DNA from: Clostridium hydrogeniformans DSM 21757
Lineage (GTDB): Bacteria > Bacillota > Clostridia > Clostridiales > Clostridiaceae
Direction of reading: 5' to 3'
DNA length: 64,000 bases
Assembly (NCBI RefSeq): GCF_000686705.1
Contig: NZ_KK366004.1
Coordinates: 1 to 64,000 of the forward strand
The translations under genes were made by a program, and so were the position numbers. Below, piece by piece: positions 1 to 9,243 of this stretch. Within the stretch, counting starts at the first letter, position 1. Every line of letters begins with the position of its first letter. The notes under the pieces are model-generated. The model was given only the letters and a program-made list of their open reading frames with translations. It was not told the DNA's origin and did no database searches.

Positions 1-19
1 TTAAAATAAAATTAAATAT

Positions 20-95
20 GCTGACGTGGCTCAATTGGCAGAGCAGCTGACTTGTAATCAGCAGGTTGCAGGTTCAACTCCTGTCGTCAGCTCCA
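20..95 (+). tRNA. tRNA-Thr (TGT)
   Basis: The sequence folds as a complete cloverleaf. The acceptor arms GCTGACG and CGTCAGC pair fully, the anticodon loop reads CTTGTAA (anticodon TGT, threonine), the T-loop is GTTCAACTC, and CCA is encoded. It lies six bases before tRNA-Tyr and shares its terminator, so the two are probably the end of one tRNA transcript that begins upstream of the window. Confidence 0.96.
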
Positions 96-101
96 GAATA
101 T

Positions 102-186
102 GGAGGAGTTCCCGAGTGGCCAAAGGGGGCAGACTGTAAATCTGTTGTCAGTGACTTCGATGGTTCGAATCCGTCCTCCTCCACCA
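102..186 (+). tRNA. tRNA-Tyr (GTA)
   Basis: This is a class II tRNA with a long variable arm. The acceptor arms GGAGGAG and CTCCTCC pair, the anticodon loop reads CTGTAAA (GTA, tyrosine), the T-loop GTTCGAATC is intact, and CCA is encoded. It directly follows tRNA-Thr and is followed by a terminator hairpin. Confidence 0.96.
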
Positions 187-223
187 AAAGCCTTTGTAGA
201 AATACAGAGGCTTTTATTTTTTT
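187..223 (+). terminator. Terminator of the tRNA pair
   Basis: AAAGCCTTTGTA and TACAGAGGCTTTT form a stem around a short GAAA loop, and a run of T follows. This is a good intrinsic terminator ending the tRNA-Thr/tRNA-Tyr transcript. Confidence 0.85.
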
Positions 224-646
224 ATAAAGAAAATAAATTTTTCATTTATTAAGAAATATTATTATATAGTTTTTTAAGATTACCTTTTGGGGATGTTGGA
301 ATATTAATATGGTAACTAAATTAATAACTATAAATTTAGGCTTAGTATATATTGTTAACTTGTTTATTTTATATACACTGAATGTTTCATAGATTTTAAA
401 GTGAAATTTATTATTACAATAATGTAAGTTTGAAAGAGGAATTGTAAGGTTAATAAGTGGATAGTAAAAATTTAGAGTAATATAATAGACTTATGAAATG
501 AATAATAATTCCTAGGAACACTCTATTAATATTAAAAGGAAGTATGAAGTCTTTTTAGACTTAGATACACTCTATGTGAATTAACCTAAATAGGACTTAA
601 AAATTACTTTGTAGTTAATAAATTATCTATGAAAGGGAGAATAGAA
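224..646. other. AT-rich intergenic region
   Basis: No gene was found in this stretch. The only clear structure is a small hairpin, AAGTCT-TTTT-AGACTT at 547-562. The promoter of the downstream transglycosylase gene must lie here, but no convincing -35/-10 pair stands out. Confidence 0.5.
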
Positions 647-1150
647 ATGAAGAAAAAAATATTTGCAGGAATAATAGTAGCTTTAATAGGGATATATGCC
701 ATAGGAGCATTTTTAATATATCCATTAAAGAATAAGGATATATTAAAGAAATATAGTGAAGAATTTAAAGTAGATAAATATGTTCTAGCGGCTATAATAA
801 AGGAAGAAAGTGGATTTAGAAACGAAGATTTTTCTTATAAAAAGGAAGATAAAATAGGAGTTATGCAAATAAGAGATTTTGCAGCAGAGCCATTAGCTAA
901 GGAGTTAGGTATAGAGGATTTTAAGGGAGAAGACTTAACTAATAAAGATACAAATATTAAGATTGGAACATATTATTTATCAAAAAACTATAATGAGAAA
1001 GATTTAAAATCTACTATGCTTAAATGGCAAGAGAGAAATGTAAGTGAAAAGAACCCACTTATGAGTAAAGAAACAGCAGAATCACTTTCAGACTCTATGA
1101 TTAAGACTAGTAAAATGTATAAAATTTTCCACCCAGGATTCTTGTTTTAG
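647..1150 (+). CDS. Small membrane-anchored lytic transglycosylase (SLT-like)
   Basis: This 167-residue protein has one N-terminal membrane anchor (about residues 5-26) followed by a compact SLT/goose-lysozyme-like domain. The segment IIKEESGF holds the probable catalytic glutamate (E54, before Ser), and GVMQI is the usual substrate-groove motif. Such enzymes cut peptidoglycan glycan strands and leave 1,6-anhydro ends; here it would act at the outer face of the membrane. An in-frame ATG lies 18 bases upstream at 629, but GGGAG at 634-638 is correctly placed only for the ATG at 647. The gene stands alone with its own terminator. Assignment to the lytic transglycosylase fold is firm; the cellular role (cell-wall remodelling or export-apparatus assembly) is unknown. 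Confidence 0.85.
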   Translation: MKKKIFAGIIVALIGIYAIGAFLIYPLKNKDILKKYSEEFKVDKYVLAAIIKEESGFRNEDFSYKKEDKIGVMQIRDFAAEPLAKELGIEDFKGEDLTNKDTNIKIGTYYLSKNYNEKDLKSTMLKWQERNVSEKNPLMSKETAESLSDSMIKTSKMYKIFHPGFLF

Positions 1151-1214
1151 ATAAGAATTATTTAGGAAATAGAAAAGTTTTAAATTAATAAAAATAAAAC
1201 ATATGTTTATAGAT

Positions 1215-1271
1215 AAAAGATCTGTCTTAAAGTGATATATACATTATTTAGACAAGGTCTTTTATTTTTTT
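1215..1271 (+). terminator. Terminator after the transglycosylase gene
   Basis: An imperfect stem of AAAAGATCTGTCTTAA with TTTAGACAAGGTCTTTT encloses an AT-rich loop and is followed by ATTTTTTT. Confidence 0.7.
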
Positions 1272-1461
1272 GCTAAAAAATTTCAGGAATTATATATTGA
1301 CAGTGTAATGAAAGAAAAGATATTGTAAGTAAATAGATTAAAACCTATTTAAAAGGATGATAAAAATGTTAATAAAAAATTTATTAAAGAATTTAAAATA
1401 ATATGACTATAATGGAATTAGTCAATATTATAAATATATATCATAAAAATATATAAATTTC

Positions 1462-1490
1462 TTGACGATATAGAACTATGGTGATATAAT
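1462..1490 (+). promoter_or_regulatory. Sigma-A promoter of metK
   Basis: TTGACG at 1462-1467 and a perfect TATAAT at 1485-1490 are separated by 17 bp. Transcription would start near 1497, about 25 bases before the SAM riboswitch. Confidence 0.85.
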
Positions 1491-1521
1491 TTATGACGAT
1501 AGCTTTTAAATTTAATAGGTA

Positions 1522-1622
1522 CTCTTATCAAGAGAGGTGGAGGGATAGGGCCCAATGAAACCCGGCAACCTGTGTATATCACAAAGGTGCCAATTCCAGC
1601 AGAATTTTCTGCGAGATAAGAG
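1522..1622 (+). promoter_or_regulatory. SAM-I riboswitch (S box)
   Basis: The element carries the S-box hallmarks: AGAGAGGTGGAGGGA, GGGCCCAATGAAACCCGGCAA split over helix P2, and a closing P1 made by CTCTTATC (1522-1529) with GATAAGAG (1615-1622). It sits between a strong promoter and metK. Binding of S-adenosylmethionine, the product of MetK, should stabilise P1 and favour the terminator just downstream. Confidence 0.97.
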
Positions 1623-1638
1623 AGAATCAGATTTTGAG

Positions 1639-1663
1639 TCTCTTCTTGTTGAAGGGATTTTTT
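1639..1663 (+). terminator. Riboswitch-controlled terminator
   Basis: TCTCTTC and GAAGGGA pair around TTGTT and are followed by six T. It lies 17 bases after P1 of the SAM riboswitch, so it is the expression platform. Confidence 0.8.
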
Positions 1664-1769
1664 ATTTGCAAAAATTATGATTAATAGACAAGTGAAATGA
1701 ACATATTACAATCCATATTGTTAATTATTATGGGATTACCTATATAACATTAAGAAGGGAGAATAAGTT

Positions 1770-2945
1770 ATGAGAAGATTATTTACATCTGAATCAGTTA
1801 CAGAAGGACATCCAGATAAAATATGTGATCAAATATCAGACTCAATACTTGATACAATATTAGAAAAGGATCCGAATGCAAGGGTTGCTTGCGAAACTGC
1901 AGTCACAACTGGAATGGTATTAGTTATGGGAGAAATATCTACTAATTGTTATGTGGATATTCCAAAAGTAGTTAGAAATACAATACAAGAAATAGGATAT
2001 GTAAGAGCTAAGTATGGTTTTGACTGTGATACTTGTGCTGTATTAACATCTATAGATGAGCAATCAGGGGACATAGCTATGGGTGTTGATGAGGCATTAG
2101 AGTCAAGAGAAGGAGAGATGGACAAGATAGAGGCAATAGGTGCAGGAGACCAAGGGATGATGTTTGGCTTTGCAACTAATGAAACAGAAGAATTTATGCC
2201 ACTTCCAATATCTATGGCTCATAAGTTATCTAGCAGATTAACTGAGGTTAGAAAAAATGGAACTCTTGAATATTTAAGACCAGATGGAAAGACACAAGTA
2301 ACAGTAGAGTATGAAAATGAAAAGCCAGTTAGAATAGATGCTATAGTAATTTCAACTCAACATGGACCGGAAGTTACAAGAGAAGAAATTGAAAGAGATT
2401 TAATGGAGCATGTTATAAAAGCAGTAGTTCCAGCAGAACTTTTAGATGAAAATACTAACTATTATATAAATCCAACAGGAAGATTTGTTATTGGAGGACC
2501 TCAAGGAGATTCAGGTCTTACAGGAAGAAAGATAATAGTTGATACCTATGGTGGATATGGAAGACACGGTGGTGGAGCATTCTCAGGAAAGGATCCAACA
2601 AAGGTTGATAGATCAGGAGCTTATGCTGCTAGATGGGTAGCTAAAAACTTAGTTGCAGCAGGCGTAGCAGACAAGATAGAAGTAGAGCTTGCTTATGCTA
2701 TAGGAGTTGCGAAACCAGTATCTATAATGGTGGAAACCTTTGGAACAGGAAAAATCTCTGATGAGAAAATATCAGAAATAGTTAATAAAGTCTTTGATTT
2801 AAGACCAGCAGCTATAATAAGAGATTTAGATTTAAGAAGACCGATATATAAGCAAACAGCAGCTTATGGACATTTTGGAAGAACTGATGTTAATCTTCCA
2901 TGGGAAGCATTAAATAAAGTAGAAGAAATAAAGAAGTTTTTGTAA
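1770..2945 (+). CDS. metK: S-adenosylmethionine synthetase
   Basis: MetK condenses methionine with ATP to make S-adenosylmethionine, the methyl donor used by the many methyltransferases in this window. The protein is 391 residues, the normal family length. It opens with the conserved [20 protein letters not shown] region and contains [12 protein letters not shown] and [15 protein letters not shown], the ATP and metal/phosphate binding signatures. AAGGGAG lies 8-9 bases before the ATG. A SAM-I riboswitch and its terminator precede the gene, so it is feedback-regulated by its own product. It is monocistronic and ends in a strong terminator facing nagA. Confidence 0.98.
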   Translation: MRRLFTSESVTEGHPDKICDQISDSILDTILEKDPNARVACETAVTTGMVLVMGEISTNCYVDIPKVVRNTIQEIGYVRAKYGFDCDTCAVLTSIDEQSGDIAMGVDEALESREGEMDKIEAIGAGDQGMMFGFATNETEEFMPLPISMAHKLSSRLTEVRKNGTLEYLRPDGKTQVTVEYENEKPVRIDAIVISTQHGPEVTREEIERDLMEHVIKAVVPAELLDENTNYYINPTGRFVIGGPQGDSGLTGRKIIVDTYGGYGRHGGGAFSGKDPTKVDRSGAYAARWVAKNLVAAGVADKIEVELAYAIGVAKPVSIMVETFGTGKISDEKISEIVNKVFDLRPAAIIRDLDLRRPIYKQTAAYGHFGRTDVNLPWEALNKVEEIKKFL

Positions 2946-2948
2946 TAC

Positions 2949-2982
2949 AAAAAATAGCTAGGAGTAATTCCTAGCTATTTTA
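2949..2982 (+). terminator. Terminator of metK
   Basis: AAAATAGCTAGGA and TCCTAGCTATTTT form a long perfect stem with a small loop. The stem begins four bases after the metK stop codon. Confidence 0.88.
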
Positions 2983-3108
2983 TCATTATAACCATAATAT
3001 TTTTAAAAAATTATATAAGAAGATAACTTATAACAAAAAATTAGGATTATAATTTGGGGAAGAATGTCAAAGAATAGTTTCTTTGGAATCTCCTCTTTAT
3101 TTTAAGTC

Positions 3109-3134
3109 AAAAAAGTGAGATGTCTCACTTTTTA
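3109..3134. terminator. Bidirectional terminator between metK and nagA
   Basis: AAAAAGTGAGA and TCTCACTTTTT pair perfectly, with A-runs and T-runs on both sides. The hairpin can end transcription from either strand and most likely serves nagA, which ends at 3224 on the minus strand. Confidence 0.8.
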
Positions 3135-3223
3135 TTGTGACACATCTCCTCTTATATATAAGTAAAATTTATTATTTACTTATATATTATTTGTTTAACT
3201 TAAATATAAGTACAAGTAAAGGG

Positions 3224-4360
3224 TTAAGCACTATATACAACTTTACCGTTAACTATGGTGTATTTAACATTTATATTTTTATCAAATAGAACAAGGTCAG
3301 CATCGTATCCTTCTTTTATCATGCCTTTTCTATGATCTACTCTGCAAAGCTTAGCTCCATTTAAAGATGCCATATTTATAACTTCATTTAGTGGATAGTT
3401 TGTGTTATTATACACATTTTTAACTGCTGCATCTAGAGTTAAAACAGATCCAGCTAAGGCTCCATTTTTAAGTCTAGCAGCACCATTCTCAACTATAACA
3501 TCTTGACCCCCTAAAGAGTAATTTCCATCTGGCATACAGCAAGCCATCATAGCATCTGTAACAAGAAGAACTTTATCGGTTCCTTTAACCTTATAAGCTG
3601 TTCTTAAGGAAGCGTAGTTTATGTGAATACCATCAGATATGGTTTCAGTAGTTATATCCGTATCAAATATAGCACCAACAACACCAGGCTCTCTATGATG
3701 GAAAGGAGTCATTGCATTAAATAGATGGGTAGCGTGACAAACTCCACACTTTATTCCTTCTATAGCCTCAGTATATTTTGCTTTAGTATGTCCCATAGAT
3801 GGGGTGATGTTATTTTCTTTTAGGTAAGAGATGAGTTCTTTAGCTCCATCAAGTTCAGGAGCAAGAGTTACACTAGTTATAGCATCTATGTTATCATTAA
3901 CTATTTCTTTAAAAGTATTTACAGAAGGCTTTTGTATATAGTTTGGATTTTGGGCTCCTATCATCTCAGGACTTATAAAAGGTCCTTCTAAATGAGCTCC
4001 TATAACATTAGCACCTTCTGTACCATTTTTCTTTGCATAAGCTATGGCTTCTACAGATTTTTTTATATCTTCTATGGAACAAGTCATAGTAGTTGGAAGA
4101 AACGAAGTTGTTCCATGAGTGGATATTACCTTAGCTATTTCGTTTAAAGATTCAAAAGTACCATCCATAGTATCATGGCCACCAGCACCATGAATATGTA
4201 CATCTATAAATCCAGGGGATAAGTAAAGAGAAGAGCCATCTATTATATGAGAAGATTCTTCTATCCTAGGATTTATTTCTTTTATTTTACCATCCTCAAT
4301 AAGTATACTTCCTTTTTCAATTTTGTCAGTAAAAATTATATTACAGTCTTTAATTATCAT
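3224..4360 (-). CDS. nagA: N-acetylglucosamine-6-phosphate deacetylase
   Basis: NagA removes the acetyl group from GlcNAc-6-phosphate, feeding amino sugars from cell-wall recycling or host glycans into glucosamine-6-phosphate. The protein has the amidohydrolase barrel signatures: HIHGAGGHD (metal pair), LEGPF, GHTKA, HLFNAMTPFHHREPG and the catalytic aspartate in LVTDAM. The open frame can begin at a GTG at 4369, but that codon lies inside the GAGGTGA ribosome site; the ATG at 4360 has correct spacing, giving 378 residues. No nagB lies beside it. Function is assigned with high confidence from motifs. Confidence 0.95.
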   Translation of the reverse strand: MIIKDCNIIFTDKIEKGSILIEDGKIKEINPRIEESSHIIDGSSLYLSPGFIDVHIHGAGGHDTMDGTFESLNEIAKVISTHGTTSFLPTTMTCSIEDIKKSVEAIAYAKKNGTEGANVIGAHLEGPFISPEMIGAQNPNYIQKPSVNTFKEIVNDNIDAITSVTLAPELDGAKELISYLKENNITPSMGHTKAKYTEAIEGIKCGVCHATHLFNAMTPFHHREPGVVGAIFDTDITTETISDGIHINYASLRTAYKVKGTDKVLLVTDAMMACCMPDGNYSLGGQDVIVENGAARLKNGALAGSVLTLDAAVKNVYNNTNYPLNEVINMASLNGAKLCRVDHRKGMIKEGYDADLVLFDKNINVKYTIVNGKVVYSA

Positions 4361-4803
4361 CCAAATCACCTCATATATATTTTAAAATTTTAAAACTACT
4401 AAAGTCAAATGTATTTAATAGTAAATAAGAATATTTATCAATAAATTAATAACTTAACTTTAAAATTACCATATGATATTATCTTTATATGATTATATTA
4501 ATGGGATTATAAATAGTAATACAAATAATAGTATGTGAATTAAGTATATTTTATATAAAGGTAATATGATTTTTATAAAGATTTTCCTTTGAAAATATTA
4601 AGAGGAATTTTACTTTTTCTATAAAAAGTTTTAAGTTTAAAAATAAGAGTACATAATATATAAGAGCTTAACAAGTTTGTAAATTATTTTTAAAAGTATA
4701 TGGTTAAAATACAAGTAAACGTAGTTTTTCCATAAATATAAAAACATATGTTTTTATATGATATAATATAGAAAGAATATTTAAAAGAACACGGAGAGAT
4801 TAT
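4361..4803. other. Intergenic region between divergent nagA and recD2
   Basis: About 440 bases of very AT-rich DNA with no supportable gene. It must hold the promoters of nagA (leftward) and recD2 (rightward). A TATAAT at 4762-4767 is well placed for recD2, but no good -35 box accompanies it. Confidence 0.5.
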
Positions 4804-7032
4804 ATGGAAGAAATTCAAGGTATTATAGATGAGATAATATTTAAAAACCAAGATAACGGATATATAGTTTCAAAGCTTAAGATGGAAAAAGACAGCGTTA
4901 CTATAGTTGGGAATATACCTTATCTTGTAGAGGGACAAAATGTAAAACTTAAAGGACAATGGGGAGTTCATCAAAAGTTTGGAAGACAATTTTCTGTTAA
5001 GGAATGTGAAGAAATTCTCCCAAGTACTATCAAAGGAATAGAGAAGTATCTATCTTCTGGAGTAATTTTAGGCATTGGACCAATTACAGCAAAGAAAATT
5101 GTTGAGAGATTTGGAGAAGATACTTTAGAAGTATTAGATAATGATATAAATAAACTTCGTGAAATAGAAGGTATAGGAGAAAAGAAGCTAGATGTTATTT
5201 GTGAATCTTATGGAAAGCAGAAAGATATAAAAAACATTATGATATTTCTCCAAAGTTATGGAATTACAACAAATCAGTGTATAAAAATTCATAAAAGATT
5301 TGGAAGCACTTCTATAAATGTAGTTAAGGAAAATCCTTATAGCTTATGTGAGGAAATAACTGGAATAGGTTTTAAGACCGCAGATAAGATAGCAAGGAGT
5401 CTAGGTATAGAGGTAGATTCACCTTTTAGGATACAAAGTGGAGTTAAGTATGTGGTAAATGAATTTTCAGCTCTCGGAAATACATATATGCCAAAGGATA
5501 AGCTTTTAGATGAGGCAGCAAAAGTATTAGTAGTAACAAAGGATATAATAGAAAAAAATCTATTTGATTGTGCAATAGAAAATAAAATAAAAATTGAAAA
5601 TATAGATGGTGAGGAAAGTATATTTACTCCTTACTATTATTATTGTGAACTAAACGTTACAAAGCAAATAGTAGCCTTTTGTACTAATCAATATAATGAT
5701 CTTAAAATTAATATAGATATGGAAATAGACGATTTCGAAAGAGCAAATGGAATAAAGTTTGCAGTTTCTCAAAGAGATGCAATAAAAGGTTCCATAGAAA
5801 ATGGGGTAGAAATTATAACTGGTGGGCCAGGAACTGGAAAAACCACTATAATAAATTGTATCCTTGGAATTTTTGAGAGAATTGGATTAAAGGTACTTAT
5901 GGGAGCACCTACAGGAAGAGCAGCAAAAAGAATGAGTGAATCTACAGGTAGGGAAGCAAGAACCATTCATAGACTTCTTGAGATGGGGGTATCAGAAGAA
6001 GATGATGATGTCTTTTCAAAGGATGAGGATTCACCATTACAATGTGATGTGATTATAATAGATGAGGCCTCAATGATAGATATATCACTTATGTCAAATT
6101 TATTAAAGGCTGTATCTCAAGGAACTAGGATAATAATAGTTGGAGATGTGGATCAGCTTCCATCTGTAGGACCAGGTAATGTGCTTCGTGATCTTATAGA
6201 ATGTGAAAGCATAAAAGTAGTAAGGTTAAAAGAAATATTTAGGCAGGCAGAAGAGAGCATGATAGTTGTAAATGCTCATAAGATAAATAATGGAGAGATG
6301 CCAATATTAAACAAGAAGGATAAGGATTTTTATTTTATGCAGGATGAAAGAGGAGATACGGTCCTAAATACAATAATAGAACTTATAAATACAAGGCTAC
6401 CTAAGTTTAATAAAGACTGGAATAAGCTTAAACATATACAAATATTATCGCCAATGAAAAAGGGGGTTCTTGGAGTAGAAAATCTTAATGTAAGGCTTCA
6501 AGAAGTACTAAACCCAAAATCTAAACAAAAAAAAGAGAGAGAATATAGAGATAATATTTTTAGGGTTGGAGATAAGGTTATGCAAACCAAAAACAACTAC
6601 TCTCTTAAGTGGAAGAGAATAAGAGGTGAAGGAGAAAAGGAAGGGGATGGAGTCTTTAATGGAGATATGGGCTTTATTGAAGACATAAGCCTAGAAGATA
6701 GAACAGTAACTGTTATTTTTGATGAAGAAAGAAAAGTAGTGTATGATAATATATATCTTGATGAATTAGATCTTGCCTATGCTATAACTATTCACAAAAG
6801 TCAAGGAAGTGAATTTCCAGTGGTGGTTATGCCTATATTTATGGGTCCGCCTCTTTTAATGAATAGAAATCTTTTGTATACAGGAGTAACAAGAGCTAAG
6901 GCTATGGTGGTTTTAGCAGGGTCAGTAAAAGCATTAAAGTTTATGACAGATAATGACCGAAATTTTGATAGATATTCTGCTCTTCAATGGAGAGTTAAAG
7001 ATATTTTAAATAATGATATATTTAATTTATAA
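4804..7032 (+). CDS. recD2: RecD2-family ATP-dependent DNA helicase
   Basis: This 742-residue protein matches RecD2 (the YrrC type), a 5'-3' superfamily 1 helicase that works without RecBC in DNA repair and replication-fork maintenance. The N-terminal OB-like region and helix-hairpin-helix repeats (ILGIGPITAKKI, REIEGIGEKKL, TGIGFKTADKIA) precede the motor. Walker A is GGPGTGKTT (from residue 340), Walker B/DEAD-like box is DEAS (420-423), GDVDQLPSV is motif III, and AITIHKSQGSEF near the C terminus is a late helicase motif. CGGAGAG gives good spacing to the ATG. It is followed after 18 bases by the ComFA-like gene, probably in one transcript. Confidence 0.95.
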   Translation: MEEIQGIIDEIIFKNQDNGYIVSKLKMEKDSVTIVGNIPYLVEGQNVKLKGQWGVHQKFGRQFSVKECEEILPSTIKGIEKYLSSGVILGIGPITAKKIVERFGEDTLEVLDNDINKLREIEGIGEKKLDVICESYGKQKDIKNIMIFLQSYGITTNQCIKIHKRFGSTSINVVKENPYSLCEEITGIGFKTADKIARSLGIEVDSPFRIQSGVKYVVNEFSALGNTYMPKDKLLDEAAKVLVVTKDIIEKNLFDCAIENKIKIENIDGEESIFTPYYYYCELNVTKQIVAFCTNQYNDLKINIDMEIDDFERANGIKFAVSQRDAIKGSIENGVEIITGGPGTGKTTIINCILGIFERIGLKVLMGAPTGRAAKRMSESTGREARTIHRLLEMGVSEEDDDVFSKDEDSPLQCDVIIIDEASMIDISLMSNLLKAVSQGTRIIIVGDVDQLPSVGPGNVLRDLIECESIKVVRLKEIFRQAEESMIVVNAHKINNGEMPILNKKDKDFYFMQDERGDTVLNTIIELINTRLPKFNKDWNKLKHIQILSPMKKGVLGVENLNVRLQEVLNPKSKQKKEREYRDNIFRVGDKVMQTKNNYSLKWKRIRGEGEKEGDGVFNGDMGFIEDISLEDRTVTVIFDEERKVVYDNIYLDELDLAYAITIHKSQGSEFPVVVMPIFMGPPLLMNRNLLYTGVTRAKAMVVLAGSVKALKFMTDNDRNFDRYSALQWRVKDILNNDIFNL

Positions 7033-7050
7033 AAGAAAAGGGGGATTTAA

Positions 7051-8070
7051 ATGTCCTTACTTAAAACTGCTATGGATAACAGTGGTGACATAGGCAGTAA
7101 AATATATAAATGGTGTATGGGTAAAAATAATGAATCTCTTTTAAATATATTTTCTATGCCCTATAATAGAACAAGTATATTTTTAGAGTGTGTATTAAAT
7201 ATTATTTATAATAAGGGTAAGGTTTTATATATAACCAATGAAAGTGAAGGGGAAATTAGCTTTTTAAAGGAAATAAAAAAGAAGACTAATTTTAAAGAAT
7301 ATTGTTATTATAGAAATAAGGTAGGATCTACTTATGATAAAAGATTAATATTTTCAAATCATATAAATGCCTATGATTTAGAGGAAGAGTTTGACCTTAT
7401 AATATATGATGATATTAGTTCTTACTCCCCATATTCTAAAGAGGATATAATAAAACTTTTACAATGTAAAACTTCAGTAAAGTATATAGTTTACTCCATA
7501 GAAAAGGTCTTAGAATATGGGGAGATATTAGAGTATCCAATAAAAAAAATAAATGTTCCTTTTGTAGAGCCAAGAATAATAAGTACAAGAGTAGATATTA
7601 ACAAAGATATGCCTTATGTTATGTATGATTATTTAAAGTGGTTTATAACATCTAATAGTAATGTTGTAATATATACTCCTGATGAGGAGAAGAAGCAATG
7701 TATATTAGAGTATTTGAAATCTTTAGATGATAATATAGGTAATTTTGTTCTTGATCTTGATGAGGATAGAAAAAAACTTTTGACAAGGGTAAAAATAAAA
7801 GATATATCTACCATAGCTATAACAAGTAATATGTATAATATACCATCTTATGTCAATAATCTTAATATAGTGGTCTATTTCGCAGATCATATATCTTTAG
7901 ATTATAAAAAGCTCATATTTATATGTGGCAAGACAGGGGTGACTAATGGAATTAAGGGAAGTGAAGTTATATTTTTAGCTAATACTATAAGTAAGGATAT
8001 GGATATAGCTAAGGATATATCAAGAAACCTTAATAAAGTAGCATGGGAAAATGGATATTTAAATACCTAG
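7051..8070 (+). CDS. Degenerate ComFA-like protein (helicase motifs lost)
   Basis: No family is obvious at first sight, but position and layout suggest a decayed ComFA, the competence DNA-translocase ATPase normally encoded just before comFC. Residues about 50-130 look like the first helicase lobe: KGKVLYITNE resembles the strand after Walker A, and DLIIYDDIS sits where the DEAD-type box should be. Residues about 195-335 resemble the second lobe: VVIYTPDEE, then TIAITSNMYNIPSYVNNL, then GSEVIFLANTISKDMDIAK and a final NKVAWENG. The Walker A lysine, the DEVD box, the arginine-finger segment (here FICGKTGVT) and the zinc cysteines of ComFA are all missing. The frame is intact and has a GGGGG ribosome site, so it is probably expressed. 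The ComFA link is an inference from aligned patterns. Confidence 0.6.
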   Translation: MSLLKTAMDNSGDIGSKIYKWCMGKNNESLLNIFSMPYNRTSIFLECVLNIIYNKGKVLYITNESEGEISFLKEIKKKTNFKEYCYYRNKVGSTYDKRLIFSNHINAYDLEEEFDLIIYDDISSYSPYSKEDIIKLLQCKTSVKYIVYSIEKVLEYGEILEYPIKKINVPFVEPRIISTRVDINKDMPYVMYDYLKWFITSNSNVVIYTPDEEKKQCILEYLKSLDDNIGNFVLDLDEDRKKLLTRVKIKDISTIAITSNMYNIPSYVNNLNIVVYFADHISLDYKKLIFICGKTGVTNGIKGSEVIFLANTISKDMDIAKDISRNLNKVAWENGYLNT

Positions 8071-8726
8071 TATATTTTAAAAAATGTATGCTTAGCTTAA
8101 TATATGATGAATGTAATCATTGTTGTATATGTAAAGAATCTTTAGAAAATGGATACTTATGTGATCCATGCAGTAAAAAGCTTACATTAAATAAAGAACC
8201 ATCTTATGAGTTTTTAGGAAATCATAGGATAAGGGTTTATTCATGTATGTATTATAATAATTATGCAAAGGATTTAATATTAAGACTAAAGTCTAAGAAA
8301 GATTTTAGTGCAGGAGAAGCCTTGGCTAAATTTATGATAAATTCAATAAATGATCAATCTATAGATTTTCATTATATTATACCAGTGCCTATATCTAAGG
8401 AAAAGTTTAAAAAAAGAGGATTTAATCAAAGTGTATTTTTAAGTAGGATAATAGGAGAGTATTTTAATAAGGAAGTTTTAGATATATTATATATTAATAG
8501 AAGTGTAAATGAGCAGAAGATATTAACAAGGGAAGAAAGATTAGCTAATCTGAGCAGTGCTTTTTCTGTTAACAACCTTTATAGGAAAAAAATTAAAGGT
8601 AAGAATATATTGTTAATAGATGATGTCATTACAACAGGAGCAACTATATATAATTGTAGCATGCCATTAATTGAAGATTGCGACAACTACATTTGGGTAT
8701 TGACTGTAGCTAAATCTAGTATATAA
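8043..8726 (+). CDS. comFC: ComFC-family phosphoribosyltransferase-like protein
   Basis: The 227-residue protein has the ComF/GntX layout: an N-terminal zinc-ribbon with cysteines at about 24, 27, 30, 40 and 43, then a type I phosphoribosyltransferase domain with the PRPP loop ILLIDDVITTGAT near residues 190-202. ComFC is needed for late steps of natural DNA uptake in competent bacteria; its reaction is not settled. The start overlaps the upstream ComFA-like gene by 28 bases, which suggests translational coupling. The last codons carry the promoter of the raiA RNA, whose -10 box includes the stop codon. Methionine 16 is a possible later start. Confidence 0.9.
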   Translation: MGKWIFKYLVYFKKCMLSLIYDECNHCCICKESLENGYLCDPCSKKLTLNKEPSYEFLGNHRIRVYSCMYYNNYAKDLILRLKSKKDFSAGEALAKFMINSINDQSIDFHYIIPVPISKEKFKKRGFNQSVFLSRIIGEYFNKEVLDILYINRSVNEQKILTREERLANLSSAFSVNNLYRKKIKGKNILLIDDVITTGATIYNCSMPLIEDCDNYIWVLTVAKSSI

Positions 8727-8727
8727 T
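8700..8727 (+). promoter_or_regulatory. Sigma-A promoter of the raiA RNA
   Basis: TTGACT at 8700-8705 and a perfect TATAAT at 8722-8727 are separated by 16 bp, inside the last codons of comFC. The comFC stop codon TAA (8724-8726) is part of the -10 box. The expected start, near 8734, coincides with the first base of the RNA's closing helix. Confidence 0.85.
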
Positions 8728-8733
8728 AGTAAT

Positions 8734-8938
8734 GTAAAGCTAGGTTTGTGGTTGAAAGTCGATGCCAGTCGCAGGCAAAACGATCCACGTAAGTTAAACA
8801 AAAGGTTTAATGATCATGGTGCGGCTTAGAAGTAAGTCCTGCCACAAAGTGAGAGTGTTAGTAGTGAGAGGTTAATTCCGGGTAGCAAAAGCTCCAGCAG
8901 GCGAGTGTGGGGTCAAAGACCAGGTCAACTAGCTTTAC
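8734..8938 (+). ncRNA. raiA-motif structured noncoding RNA
   Basis: A roughly 205-base RNA is closed by a perfect 10-bp helix, GTAAAGCTAG (8734-8743) with CTAGCTTTAC (8929-8938). It is much richer in G and C than the DNA around it, has no open frame, and sits between a strong promoter and a strong terminator, directly upstream of the ribosome hibernation gene hpf (raiA). This matches the raiA motif, a large conserved RNA known from Firmicutes and Actinobacteria at this same position and linked to sporulation and aggregation in Clostridium. It is probably an independent RNA rather than a riboswitch, because a terminator separates it from hpf. The family call rests on position, size and structure; no covariance search was possible. 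Confidence 0.85.
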
Positions 8939-8966
8939 TAAGTAAGATATATAATTTATTTAAAAT

Positions 8967-8999
8967 AAAAAGACTTTGGATATATCCAAAGTCTTTTTT
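8967..8999 (+). terminator. Terminator of the raiA RNA
   Basis: AAAAAGACTTTGGA and TCCAAAGTCTTTTT form a long perfect stem ending in a T-run, 28 bases after the closing helix of the raiA RNA. Confidence 0.9.
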
Positions 9000-9243
9000 G
9001 CCCTTCATATTCTATAATATCATAAAAGAGAATAATTATCAAAGACCTTAGTGATGGGAAAATCTTCAGAAGAATTAGAATAATATAAGAATAGTTATTT
9101 TAATTAGAATAAAGGTTTCTACCACAATGAATTTGAATTTTGTAAAATTTACATATTTAGATTAAAATAAAAGTAACAAAAGAAGAACATAATAAATAAA
9201 GTAGTATAAAGTATTTCTAACATAAAGAGAGGGGCTGGAGTTT

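Noticed and set aside
8734-8938. 6S RNA or a riboswitch as an alternative identity
   Set aside because: 6S RNA is one long near-continuous hairpin with a central bubble, which is not seen here. A terminator separates the element from hpf, and the position directly before hpf fits the raiA motif.
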